Source of the DNA: an uncultured Flavihumibacter sp. | Lineage (GTDB): Bacteria > Bacteroidota > Bacteroidia > Chitinophagales > Chitinophagaceae | Length of the DNA stretch: 6,781 bases | Reading direction: 5' to 3' | Assembly (NCBI GenBank): GCA_946481605.1 | Contig: CAMLPA010000179.1 | Location: forward strand, 1 to 6,781 | Part shown: in pieces, positions 1 to 6,660 of the stretch | Numbering within the stretch: position 1 is the first letter of the stretch | How the letters are laid out: each line of letters starts with the position of its first letter | Position numbers and translations under genes: made by a program | Notes under the pieces: generated by a model | What the model saw: only the letters and a program-made list of their open reading frames with translations | The model's database searches: none | What the model was told of the DNA's origin: nothing

Positions 1-842
1 TCCGGCTTTCTTTGCTTGGGATCATCTTTCGGTAAAGGTTTGAAAACGATCTTCTGATCGGTTCCTGTGAGTTTGATGATCTCTTCTGCAAAATCGAGCA
101 GGGATATTTCATCGGGGTTGCCCACGTTCACGGGGTAAACATGGTCGCTCATCAGCAGGCGGTAAATGCCTTCCACGAGATCATCCACGTAACAGAAAGA
201 ACGCGTTTGGGAACCGTCGCCGAAAACAGTGAGGTCTTCCCCTCTTAGTGCCTGTCCGATAAATGCGGGCAGTGCGCGTCCGTCGTTGAGGCGCATCCTT
301 GGGCCATAAGTATTGAAAATGCGGACGATCCTGGTTTCCACGTTATGGAAAGTGTGGTACGCCATGGTGATGGATTCCATAAAGCGTTTGGCTTCATCGT
401 ACACACCACGTGGACCAACAGGGTTTACGTTGCCCCAGTATTCTTCCGTTTGCGGGTGCACCAGTGGGTCGCCATACACTTCAGAGGTGGAGGCTACCAG
501 CATGCGTGCGCCTTTTGCTTTGGCGAGTCCTAAACAGTTGTGTGTACCCAGCGCGCCTACTTTCAGTGTTTGAATAGGTATTTTAAGGTAGTCGATCGGG
601 CTGGCGGGGGAGGCAAAGTGAAGGATGTAGTCCAGTTTCCCGGGTACATGAATGAATTTACTCACATCGTGGTGGTAGAATTCAAAGTCTTCTCTTTTGA
701 ACAGGTGCTCAATGTTGGCGAGGTCACCTGTGATCAGGTTGTCCATACCAATTACATAGAATCCTTCTTTAATAAACCTGTCGCAAAGGTGTGAACCGAG
801 AAATCCGGCCGCCCCGGTAATGAGTACACGTTTTTTTTCCAT
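1..842 (-). CDS. uxs: UDP-glucuronate decarboxylase (UDP-xylose synthase), C-terminus cut by window edge
   Basis: NAD-dependent short-chain dehydrogenase/reductase of the sugar epimerase family. It is expected to oxidise UDP-glucuronate at C4, decarboxylate it and reduce the 4-keto-pentose to UDP-xylose in the cytoplasm. Visible are the N-terminal Rossmann glycine motif GAAGFLG (residues 10-16), the catalytic stretch STSEVYGDP (118-126, with Glu121), the YDEAKR motif with Tyr148 and Lys152, and NTYGPRM (177-183). The YDEAKR and PRM signatures are typical of UXS rather than of GalE or RmlB. The ATG at 842 opens the Rossmann fold directly, so the start is secure. 280 codons are present; the family is usually about 310-320 residues, so roughly the last 35 lie outside. 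It begins 9 bases after the stop of ugd, whose product it uses, which supports co-transcription and the function. A 4-keto-pentose-releasing variant like the ArnA decarboxylase domain cannot be fully excluded. Confidence 0.93.
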   Translation of the reverse strand, partial: MEKKRVLITGAAGFLGSHLCDRFIKEGFYVIGMDNLITGDLANIEHLFKREDFEFYHHDVSKFIHVPGKLDYILHFASPASPIDYLKIPIQTLKVGALGTHNCLGLAKAKGARMLVASTSEVYGDPLVHPQTEEYWGNVNPVGPRGVYDEAKRFMESITMAYHTFHNVETRIVRIFNTYGPRMRLNDGRALPAFIGQALRGEDLTVFGDGSQTRSFCYVDDLVEGIYRLLMSDHVYPVNVGNPDEISLLDFAEEIIKLTGTDQKIVFKPLPKDDPKQRKP

Positions 843-851
843 GGTATTTAT

Positions 852-2153
852 TTAGGGGCGTCCAATGCTTTCGTAGTGGAATCCTAGTTTTTTTACAGAG
901 TCGGTTTCGAAGAGGTTACGTCCGTCGAAAATCACTTTGTTGTTGAGGGAAGAAACGATTTTCAGGAAATCGGGTGTTCTGAATTCGTTCCATTCCGTAG
1001 CGATGATGAGTGCGTCGGCATTTTCAAGTGCATCATACTGGCTCTCCGCGTAGTTGATTTTATCGCCTACAACAGATTTCACATTCTTCATGGCTTCGGG
1101 ATCGTAAGCAGTGATCGTGGCACCTTTTGCGGTAAGCGCTTCGATCATGTACAGTGCTGGTGCTTCGCGGATATCGTCTGTATTAGGTTTGAAAGCAAGG
1201 CCCCACAGTGCGAAATGTTTTCCTTGAAGATCGCCATTGAAATACTTTTCAATTTTCGGCATGAGGTGCAGTTTTTGCTTCTCATTCACGTCCATTACCG
1301 CATTCAGAATCTGGAAATCATAATCCACTTCAGTGGAGGATTTCACGAGTGCCTGCACATCTTTGGGGAAGCAGGATCCGCCATAGCCGATACCGGGGAA
1401 CAGGAATCTTTTCCCGATCCTTTCGTCGCTGCCTATTCCTTTTCTTACCATATCCACATCTGCACCGAGGCGTTCGCAAAGTTGCGCGATCTCGTTCATG
1501 AAGGATATTTTGGTGGCGAGGAAGGAGTTGGCTGCATACTTAGTCAACTCAGCGGACCTTTCATCCATAAAATAAATGGGGTTACCGGAGCGCACGAATG
1601 GCGCGTACAATTCGCCCATTAATTTGCGTGCCCTGTCTGAGTTGGTGCCGATCACCACGCGATCGGGTTTCATGAAATCATCTACGGCTACACCTTCCCG
1701 AAGGAATTCCGGGTTGGAAACCACATCAAATTCGCCACTGTAATTCTTCCTTACGGCGGCGGCTACTTTTTCGGCTGTACCTACGGGTACGGTACTTTTA
1801 TCAATGATTACTTTGTAATCTTTCAACAGTTTGCCCAGGTCTTCGGAAACCCCTAGGATGTATTTCAGGTCAGCGGAACCATCCTCTCCGGGAGGTGTGG
1901 GGAGGGCCAGGAAAATGATCTGGGCATCCTCAATGCCTTCAGCCAGGTTGGTGGTGAAGCGGAGTCTTTCTTCTTTCAGGTTACGCAGGAATAGTTTTTC
2001 AAGTCCTGGTTCATAAATAGTGATCTCTCCACCGGAGAGTTTTTCAACTTTCCTGGCGTCAATATCAACACAGGTCACGTTATTTCCGGTTTCGGCGAAA
2101 CAGGTTCCTGTTACCAGGCCTACATAGCCTGTACCTACGACTGCGATGTTCAT
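852..2153 (-). CDS. ugd: UDP-glucose 6-dehydrogenase
   Basis: Cytoplasmic enzyme that oxidises UDP-glucose twice with NAD+ to UDP-glucuronate. The 433 residues carry all three domains of the family. The N-terminal NAD-binding fold has GTGYVG at 7-12 and the STVPVGT loop at 120-126. The central helix domain has the conserved Lys205 and Asn209 in KYAANS. The catalytic cysteine is Cys261 in GYGGSCFPKD (256-265). The C-terminal UDP-binding domain contains GLAFKPNTDDIREAP (318-332). The GYGGSCFPKD form marks the UDP-glucose branch; WbpA-type UDP-GlcNAc dehydrogenases usually read GGHCIP here. The start ATG at 2153 lies three codons before the Rossmann strand and needs no extension. No clear Shine-Dalgarno site is seen upstream, as is usual in Bacteroidota. 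It is the middle gene of the minus-strand operon, 34 bases after the aminotransferase and 9 before the decarboxylase. Full length, no lesions. Confidence 0.97.
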   Translation of the reverse strand: MNIAVVGTGYVGLVTGTCFAETGNNVTCVDIDARKVEKLSGGEITIYEPGLEKLFLRNLKEERLRFTTNLAEGIEDAQIIFLALPTPPGEDGSADLKYILGVSEDLGKLLKDYKVIIDKSTVPVGTAEKVAAAVRKNYSGEFDVVSNPEFLREGVAVDDFMKPDRVVIGTNSDRARKLMGELYAPFVRSGNPIYFMDERSAELTKYAANSFLATKISFMNEIAQLCERLGADVDMVRKGIGSDERIGKRFLFPGIGYGGSCFPKDVQALVKSSTEVDYDFQILNAVMDVNEKQKLHLMPKIEKYFNGDLQGKHFALWGLAFKPNTDDIREAPALYMIEALTAKGATITAYDPEAMKNVKSVVGDKINYAESQYDALENADALIIATEWNEFRTPDFLKIVSSLNNKVIFDGRNLFETDSVKKLGFHYESIGRP

Positions 2154-2187
2154 TTGGTTAATGGTTTGTTTTAAGAAGTATGACGGG

Positions 2188-3342
2188 TCATTGTTTGTTT
2201 AGAAATTCGATTATATGTCCGGTGATCCATTTCAATTGTTGCTCATCCAGTTCAGTATGCATCGGCAATGATATCACCCTTTCTGTAAGCCAGTCGGTCA
2301 CAGGCAAATTGTATGCCTCACCTCCGAATGCCGCAAACATTTGTTGTTTGTGCGCGGGTACCGGGTAATAGATCATGGACGGCACCTGGTTTTCGGCCAG
2401 GTACTGGTTCAACGCATTCCTCACTTCCGCCGGATTTTCCAGTTGGTCGAGCACAATCGTATATTGATGGAACACATGGCTGCTGTAGGCGGCCTGGTAA
2501 GGTGTCCTGATATGTGGGTGCCCTGCAAAAGCCGCATTATAGAAGGCTGCTGCTTTCTGCCTGGCGGCGGTATATTCATCCAGTTTCGTGAGTTTCACAT
2601 TCAGCACGGCAGCCTGGAGCGCGTCGAGCCTGGAGTTACAACCCACCATATCATGGTAATACCTTCTGCTTTGCCCATGATTGGCGATCATGCGCATGCG
2701 GTTGGCTAACGCTTCATCCCGCGTAAAAATTGCACCACCATCTCCAAAACAACCCAGATTTTTGGAGGGGAAGAAAGAAGTTGTGCCGATCGTACCCATG
2801 GTGCCGGTCTTTAAACTGGTACCGTCTTCAAATGTATATTCAGCCCCTATTGCCTGGGCATTGTCTTCTATAACATATAATCCATGCTCCTTTGCGATTT
2901 GCAAAATCTCCTGCATAGGCGCTGATTGTCCGTACAGATGCACTGGTACAATAGCTTTGGTGCGCGGCGTAATAGCTGCTTTTATGGCGGCGGGATCAAT
3001 GCAGAAAGTCTTGGGGTCTACTTCCACGAAAACGGGCTTCAGTTTCAGGAGCGCAATTACTTCAGTGGTGGCCACATAAGTAAAAGAAGGTGTGATTACT
3101 TCGTCTCCGGGCTGAAGATCCAGTGCCATCATAGCGATCTGAAGGGCATCGGTGCCGTTTGCGCAGGGGATAACGTATGGAACGGAGAGATAGCCGGAAA
3201 GGTTGGTGGTGAATTCCTGCACCTGTTTTCCTCCGATAAAAGCGGTGTTTTCGATCACATCTTTTATGTTCGCGTCCACTTCCTCCTTAATTTTCAGGTA
3301 CTGCTGCTTCAGGTCAACCATCTGTATCGGCCTCATTTCCAT
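2188..3342 (-). CDS. DegT/DnrJ/EryC1/StrS-family sugar nucleotide aminotransferase (WbpE-like)
   Basis: PLP-dependent fold-type I aminotransferase that transfers an amino group, usually from glutamate, to a keto sugar nucleotide. The 384 residues are full length for the family. Visible are CANGTDALQIAMMAL (60-74, phosphate-binding region), FTYVATTEV (87-95), IEDNAQAIGA (158-167) with the PLP-pairing Asp160, and SFFPSKNLGCFGDGGA (189-204) with the Schiff-base lysine Lys194. HGQSRRYYHDMVGCNSRLD (222-240) is the substrate-side loop. Taken together these resemble, from memory, WbpE-type 3-aminotransferases (UDP-2-acetamido-3-keto-glucuronate) more than ArnB or PseC 4-aminotransferases, so a 3-amino sugar is the better guess. 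The exact substrate is not determined. Starts at 3342 (M1) or 3336 (M3) are both possible; M1 has an A/G-rich stretch about 10 bases upstream. It is first in the operon with ugd and uxs, behind a good promoter. Confidence 0.9.
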   Translation of the reverse strand: MEMRPIQMVDLKQQYLKIKEEVDANIKDVIENTAFIGGKQVQEFTTNLSGYLSVPYVIPCANGTDALQIAMMALDLQPGDEVITPSFTYVATTEVIALLKLKPVFVEVDPKTFCIDPAAIKAAITPRTKAIVPVHLYGQSAPMQEILQIAKEHGLYVIEDNAQAIGAEYTFEDGTSLKTGTMGTIGTTSFFPSKNLGCFGDGGAIFTRDEALANRMRMIANHGQSRRYYHDMVGCNSRLDALQAAVLNVKLTKLDEYTAARQKAAAFYNAAFAGHPHIRTPYQAAYSSHVFHQYTIVLDQLENPAEVRNALNQYLAENQVPSMIYYPVPAHKQQMFAAFGGEAYNLPVTDWLTERVISLPMHTELDEQQLKWITGHIIEFLNKQ

Positions 3343-3367
3343 GTATTATCTTCTTTTTGAATGCCAG

Positions 3368-3397
3368 CAAATTTAATAAAATATGGTTAGGGTCAAA
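3368..3397 (-). promoter_or_regulatory. Bacteroidota-type promoter for the aminotransferase-ugd-uxs operon
   Basis: On the minus strand a TTTG (3394-3397, -33 element) is followed after 18 bases by TAAATTTG (3368-3375), an exact match to the Bacteroidota -7 consensus TAnnTTTG. Transcription would start near 3361-3363, giving a leader of about 20 bases before the ATG at 3342. Both elements and the spacing fit the primary sigma factor of this phylum. This is inferred from sequence alone. Confidence 0.65.
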
Positions 3398-3406
3398 GTT
3401 TGGGTA

Positions 3407-3414
3407 TAGATTTG
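3407..3414 (+). promoter_or_regulatory. Candidate -7 element for waaA
   Basis: TAGATTTG is an exact match to the Bacteroidota -7 consensus TAnnTTTG and lies 18 bases before the GTG start of waaA. No convincing TTTG is found at the proper -33 distance, so the promoter would be weak or depend on the -7 element. The leader would be only about 12 bases. It lies within 10 bases of the -33 element of the opposite promoter, so the two could interfere. Confidence 0.45.
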
Positions 3415-3432
3415 CAATAAATTAATGTAACC

Positions 3433-4773
3433 GTGTCTCTCTTTCTTTACAGGATATTTTTGTGGTTGTACGTGCTGGGCGTGAGGATTGCCGCACTGAA
3501 AAGTCCGAAAGCCAGGCTTTGGCTGGCCGGAAGGAAGAACAGCCGTGCGCGGATAAAGGAAATTGGCGCTTCGCTGAAAAAAGGGAGCGGTCCCGTGATC
3601 TGGATGCACTGCGCTTCGCTGGGCGAATTTGAACAGGGAAGACCGTTACTGGAGGCGTTGAAGCAGAAAGACCCCACCTGCCGCATTGTGCTGAGTTTTT
3701 TCTCTCCTTCAGGGTATGAAATCAGGAAGAACTATGAATTGGCGGAACATGTTACCTATCTTCCCATGGATGGCCCCGGTATCGCTAAGTTATGGCTGAA
3801 AGAAATTGAACCCAGCCTGGTGGTATTCGTGAAATATGAGTTCTGGTATTTTTACCTTACCGCGGTAAAGAAACGAAACATCCCTCTGCTGCTGGTTTCC
3901 GGTCAATTCAGGGAAGATCAGCCTTTCTTCCGGTGGTATGGCGACCTGCACCGCTATATGCTCGATTGTTTCACCCATCTTTTTGTGCAATCCCAGGAAA
4001 GTGCCGATCTGCTTATAAAGAATAGGTTCAAACACGTTTCCGTTACCGGAGATACGCGCTTCGACCGGGTAATCGCCATCGCAGAACAGAACGGCGACCT
4101 GCCCGTGATAGCACATTTCTGTGGAAATCATCCCGTGCTTGTGGCCGGCAGCACCTGGACGGAAGATGAAGAGGAATTGGACCATTACGCTAAAATCCAC
4201 CCGGAAATCAGGTTCATCATCGCGCCACACGAAGTGGACCACGATAATATTTCAGATGTGGAAACACTTTTCCCGGCCAGTATCCGCTATTCTGAACTCA
4301 GCCGTTTGCTTGGGATTCAGCCTCACCAGACTGCCGTTGTACCAGAATGGACGCCGCCCGCCAATGGTGAAGTTGCTTTGAAAGAGAAGTTTGAAAAAGC
4401 CAATACGCTGATCATAGATAATATAGGTATGCTCTCAAGGTTGTACCGTTATGCCGATGTAACCTATGTGGGTGGCGGATTTGGCAGCAACGGACTGCAC
4501 AATATCCTGGAAGCTGCGGTGTATGGTAAACCGGTACTTTTTGGACCCTATCACGAGAAATACCCGGAAGCGGTGGGCATGGTGGATGCGGGAGGGGCTA
4601 TTCCTGTAGAAAATGCACTGGATGCAGAAAAGAAGTTGGATGTACTTTTCGGTGATGTTTCAGCAAGAGAGAAAGCTGGAGCCGCTGCGAAGCAATTTAT
4701 TTATGCCAGCAAAGGAGCTACTGCGCTAATTATGCGTTACATAGAAGAGAAACGTCTTTTCACCAACTGGTAG
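3433..4773 (+). CDS. waaA: 3-deoxy-D-manno-octulosonic acid (Kdo) transferase
   Basis: GT-B fold glycosyltransferase (family GT30) at the inner face of the inner membrane. It adds Kdo from CMP-Kdo to the lipid A precursor and so begins the LPS core. The 446-residue product has an N-terminal hydrophobic anchor (about 4-20) and the short basic stretch after it. CASLGEFEQG (60-69) follows with Glu65 as the expected catalytic base, then KYEFW (134-138) and GDTRFDR (206-212). The CMP-binding half has GGGFGSNGLHNILEAA (347-362) with Glu360, followed by the GKPVLFGP loop. The start is a GTG at 3433: in the same frame a stop lies at 3418-3420 and no ATG intervenes, and the GTG begins the anchor. Residues about 296-325 contain a proline-containing stretch that looks longer than I remember for this family. 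The 3' end overlaps the convergent hypothetical gene by 37 bases. Bacteroidota usually have one monofunctional or bifunctional copy; the number of Kdo units added cannot be read from sequence. Confidence 0.95.
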   Translation: MSLFLYRIFLWLYVLGVRIAALKSPKARLWLAGRKNSRARIKEIGASLKKGSGPVIWMHCASLGEFEQGRPLLEALKQKDPTCRIVLSFFSPSGYEIRKNYELAEHVTYLPMDGPGIAKLWLKEIEPSLVVFVKYEFWYFYLTAVKKRNIPLLLVSGQFREDQPFFRWYGDLHRYMLDCFTHLFVQSQESADLLIKNRFKHVSVTGDTRFDRVIAIAEQNGDLPVIAHFCGNHPVLVAGSTWTEDEEELDHYAKIHPEIRFIIAPHEVDHDNISDVETLFPASIRYSELSRLLGIQPHQTAVVPEWTPPANGEVALKEKFEKANTLIIDNIGMLSRLYRYADVTYVGGGFGSNGLHNILEAAVYGKPVLFGPYHEKYPEAVGMVDAGGAIPVENALDAEKKLDVLFGDVSAREKAGAAAKQFIYASKGATALIMRYIEEKRLFTNW

Positions 4774-5621
4774 AACTGCTTCACCATAGGATGGTGCTCG
4801 TCCCAACCCAGTTTTATCTTCAGTTCCCGCTCCATCCAATAAGCTGCTTCTGGGTAGATGTGAAAGTTATTGATCGTTTTAAGCGATCTTTCATACATGC
4901 TTTCATCTCCACGGAACAATTCGCTGATGAAGGCGAACCTGTCGTTGATGCCGATGGCTTTTTTCAGGTCGCGAACCGGGCTTTCCGTAAGCACCATACC
5001 GAGTTCGGTCTGGTGGGAGGGGCGAAGTTTTTCATTCAGCGATTCTACCCTTGCGGCGATGATGTCATTCAGCTCTGCCGCTTCTTTCTGGTGTGAAAGC
5101 GTGGGCACATCAAGAATAGGATCATAAGGGGGAATGGTATGGTAAATTGGTTCCGGAGATGGTTCTTCCTCCTGCGCTTCAACTTCTGCCTCAGGCTCGG
5201 GCATCGAATATACAATACCGTTTACCTGTTCTTCCTCAGGAACAGTTACAGGTGCTGGCGGTGGCGTTTCCACCACAATAGCCACTTCTGTCACCGGAGT
5301 TGGTGCAGGGGTTTCTTCTTTTACCGGTTCAATAAGGCCTGATCCATTAGCAATGATATGTTCTTCAGGAGCCAATACATTTTCCGGAACTGCTTCAACT
5401 ACCGGCTGAGGTTCAGGAACAGGAGCCGGGTCGTAAGCCGGGCGCATATTCATACCCGCGGGCAAAACTACTGCTATCTTGCTGCGTACCTGTGCAGGTG
5501 CTACAGGCGCGGAAGCCAGTTCCTGCTGTATCATCTGAACGGTTACCTGCAACTGCTCCTTAGAAGCCTGTTGCGTGTATTGTTCCTGTAATTTGCTAAT
5601 CAGAATACCTAATCTTTCCAT
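4737..5621 (-). CDS. Conserved hypothetical protein with acidic proline-rich linker and C-terminal helical domain
   Basis: I cannot assign a function. With the ATG at 5621 the product has 294 residues in three parts. Residues 1-35 form a likely amphipathic helix (MERLGILISKLQEQY...). Residues about 36-172 are a low-complexity linker rich in Pro, Glu, Val and Ala. Residues about 175-294 form a well-structured, probably all-helical domain with SPVRDLKKAIGINDRFAFI (214-232), ELFRGDESMYERSLKTINNF (234-253), an aromatic-rich YPEAAYWMERELKIKLGW (256-273) and a basic tail LVKRRF. I recall the IGINDRF...ELFRGD...YE motif from uncharacterised Bacteroidota proteins, but no role. The frame is open further up to a TTG at 5696, which would add a hydrophobic segment. 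I prefer the ATG because the TTG lies only 7 bases from the opposite start of tdk and would leave no room for promoters. No signal peptide is present in the ATG form, so it is probably cytoplasmic. It is divergent from tdk and overlaps the 3' end of waaA on the other strand. Confidence 0.85.
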   Translation of the reverse strand: MERLGILISKLQEQYTQQASKEQLQVTVQMIQQELASAPVAPAQVRSKIAVVLPAGMNMRPAYDPAPVPEPQPVVEAVPENVLAPEEHIIANGSGLIEPVKEETPAPTPVTEVAIVVETPPPAPVTVPEEEQVNGIVYSMPEPEAEVEAQEEEPSPEPIYHTIPPYDPILDVPTLSHQKEAAELNDIIAARVESLNEKLRPSHQTELGMVLTESPVRDLKKAIGINDRFAFISELFRGDESMYERSLKTINNFHIYPEAAYWMERELKIKLGWDEHHPMVKQFYQLVKRRFSSM

Positions 5622-5631
5622 TGGATTACGG

Positions 5632-5639
5632 TACTTTTG
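5632..5639 (+). promoter_or_regulatory. Candidate -7 element for tdk
   Basis: TACTTTTG matches the Bacteroidota -7 consensus TAnnTTTG exactly and would start transcription near 5646, leaving a leader of roughly 57 bases before the tdk ATG. No TTTG or TTG is seen at the proper -33 spacing, so the call is tentative. Confidence 0.35.
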
Positions 5640-5668
5640 CGGGTTAGTAACGAATAAAATTAAAGTTA

Positions 5669-5697
5669 CAAACAGTTTGCCAATTAAATCAAGCAAA
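5669..5697 (-). promoter_or_regulatory. Weak candidate promoter for the hypothetical gene
   Basis: On the minus strand TTTG (5694-5697) is followed after 17 bases by ACTGTTTG (5669-5676). The second matches the TTTG half of the -7 consensus but lacks the leading TA. It would give a leader of about 40 bases before the ATG at 5621. If it is the true promoter, the upstream TTG start at 5696 could not be used. Confidence 0.25.
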
Positions 5698-5702
5698 TCA
5701 AG

Positions 5703-6269
5703 ATGTTTATAGAACCGAACCTGAATGGCGGTCGCAGCGGATGGATAGAAGTCATCTGTGGCTCTATGTTCTCCGGTAAAACGGAAGAATTGATCCGGCG
5801 TTTAAAAAGAGTTAAAATTGCCAATCAGTCGGTAGAAATTTTTAAACCTTCCATCGATACCCGTTACCATGCGGAGCATATCGTTTCTCACAACGAGAAC
5901 ACCATTGCTTCCACGCCCATCGATAATTCCCAGAAAATATTACTGCTCGCCCAGGGCGTAGATGTCATCGGTATTGATGAAGCCCAGTTCTTCGACGATC
6001 AGTTGCCAGATGTATGCGATAAACTTGCCGCCTCCGGCGCCCGCGTAATTGTTGCCGGACTGGATATGGATTTCAAAGGGCGCCCCTTCGGGCAGATGCC
6101 TTTCCTGCTGGCTCGCGCCGATTATATTACGAAACTACACGCCATTTGCGTGAAATGCGGGAACATGGCGAGTTATTCTTACCGGAAAACTGCTGATGAA
6201 GGGCAGGTAGTGCTGGGGGAGAAGGATCTGTACGAACCGAGGTGCAGGCGTTGCTGGGAAGGGGGGTAG
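5703..6269 (+). CDS. tdk: Thymidine kinase (type II)
   Basis: Cytoplasmic salvage enzyme that phosphorylates thymidine to dTMP with ATP and is commonly feedback-inhibited by dTTP. The 188 residues match the usual length. Visible are the P-loop [10 protein letters not shown] (20-29, Lys26), the DEAQFF motif at 92-97 with Glu93 as the expected catalytic base, and [12 protein letters not shown] (119-130). A zinc site is formed by Cys149 and Cys152 (CVKC) with Cys181 and Cys184 (CRRC). The lasso loop that closes over the base lies between the two cysteine pairs. The ATG at 5703 gives an N-terminus that fits Bacteroidota homologues as I recall them. No clear Shine-Dalgarno site precedes it. It is divergent from the hypothetical gene; no clear rho-independent terminator follows, and a repeat cluster begins 3 bases after the stop. 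Confidence 0.97.
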   Translation: MFIEPNLNGGRSGWIEVICGSMFSGKTEELIRRLKRVKIANQSVEIFKPSIDTRYHAEHIVSHNENTIASTPIDNSQKILLLAQGVDVIGIDEAQFFDDQLPDVCDKLAASGARVIVAGLDMDFKGRPFGQMPFLLARADYITKLHAICVKCGNMASYSYRKTADEGQVVLGEKDLYEPRCRRCWEGG

Positions 6270-6320
6270 TTTTCACGCAGGCCTTTGGGGGGCGTCGCTT
6301 ATGGGTATTGAGTTTTTCGG

Positions 6321-6355
6321 TTCACGCAAAGACGCAAGGGAGCAACGACGCAAAG
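6321..6355 (+). repeat. Repeat unit A (short form)
   Basis: TTCACGCAAAGACGCAAGGG (6321-6340), then a further ACGACGCAAAG (6345-6355). Its first 20 bases pair in inverted orientation with the two ends of unit D: TTCACGC and AGACGCAAGGG are both found there, but separated. Confidence 0.7.
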
Positions 6356-6400
6356 CCTTGATTTTGTTAGAGACGGTTGCTTTGAACGTTTAGTTTTTGT

Positions 6401-6444
6401 TTCTCGCAACTGCTTCGTGCCTCGCAGGCGCAGAGGCGCAACGT
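6401..6444 (+). repeat. Repeat unit B (long form), left arm of a 19-bp perfect inverted repeat
   Basis: Begins TTCTCGCA (6401-6408) and ends with AGGCGCAGAGGCGCAACGT (6426-6444), which is perfectly complementary to 6603-6621. Between the two parts lie about 17 bases that unit C lacks, containing TGCTT and ending GCCTCGC. Confidence 0.8.
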
Positions 6445-6602
6445 GGCTGTTGTATTGCGGAAAGGTAGTTTTGTTGGGAACGATTATTTCGGTCCGTTAA
6501 TTTATGGGGAGCCTATATGTGGTTATTAATGCCATACTACTCCGGGAAAATGAATAATAATGCTCATCGCAAATAAGGAATAACAAACTGAATCAGGGTC
6601 TG
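6445..6602. other. Unique centre between the inverted repeats
   Basis: About 158 bases, more AT-rich than the flanking repeats. The only reading frame I noticed is a 17-codon one at 6504-6557 on the plus strand, with no ribosome-site support. No tRNA-like fold or transposase fragment is recognised. Confidence 0.4.
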
Positions 6603-6630
6603 ACGTTGCGCCTCTGCGCCTTTGCGAGAA
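6603..6630 (-). repeat. Repeat unit C (short form), right arm of the 19-bp inverted repeat
   Basis: Read on the minus strand it runs TTCTCGCAA then AGGCGCAGAGGCGCAACGT without interruption. The last 19 bases pair perfectly with 6426-6444, and TTCTCGCA repeats 6401-6408. Confidence 0.8.
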
Positions 6631-6660
6631 ATTCCCCACTAACCAGCAGCACTACAACCA

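Larger units (their letters stand above)
5622..5702. promoter_or_regulatory. Divergent control region between the hypothetical gene and tdk
   Basis: This 81-base AT-rich gap must hold the promoters of both divergent genes. It contains a perfect small inverted repeat, CAAACAGTTTG (5669-5679), and an 8-base direct repeat, AAATCAAG, at 5686-5693 and 5695-5702, the second copy ending at the tdk ATG. Either could be an operator, but nothing proves it. Confidence 0.5.

Noticed and set aside
313..794. Plus-strand open frames opposite the first gene
   Set aside because: All are antisense to the UDP-glucuronate decarboxylase, which has every expected motif.
1215..1622. 135-codon open frame on the plus strand
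   Set aside because: It lies entirely antisense within ugd, whose motifs are complete; the peptide has no recognisable features.
852..2153. WbpA-type UDP-GlcNAc dehydrogenase
   Set aside because: The active site reads GYGGSCFPKD, the UDP-glucose dehydrogenase form, not GGHCIP.
2926..3360. 144-codon open frame on the plus strand
   Set aside because: Antisense to the aminotransferase and running into its promoter; a shadow of the real gene.
3790..4242. 150-codon open frame on the minus strand
   Set aside because: Antisense to the core of waaA; no start signal or sensible domain.
4857..5621. True TonB protein
   Set aside because: The Pro/Glu-rich linker is reminiscent, but the C-terminal domain has no TonB motif and the preferred ATG form has no membrane anchor.
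6270..6320. Rho-independent terminator after tdk
   Set aside because: The stretch is G-rich but I find no stable stem followed by a T run; the inverted repeats further down are the only structured candidates.
6504..6557. 17-codon reading frame starting MGSLYVV in the repeat centre
   Set aside because: Too short, no ribosome-site or promoter support, and no recognisable similarity.
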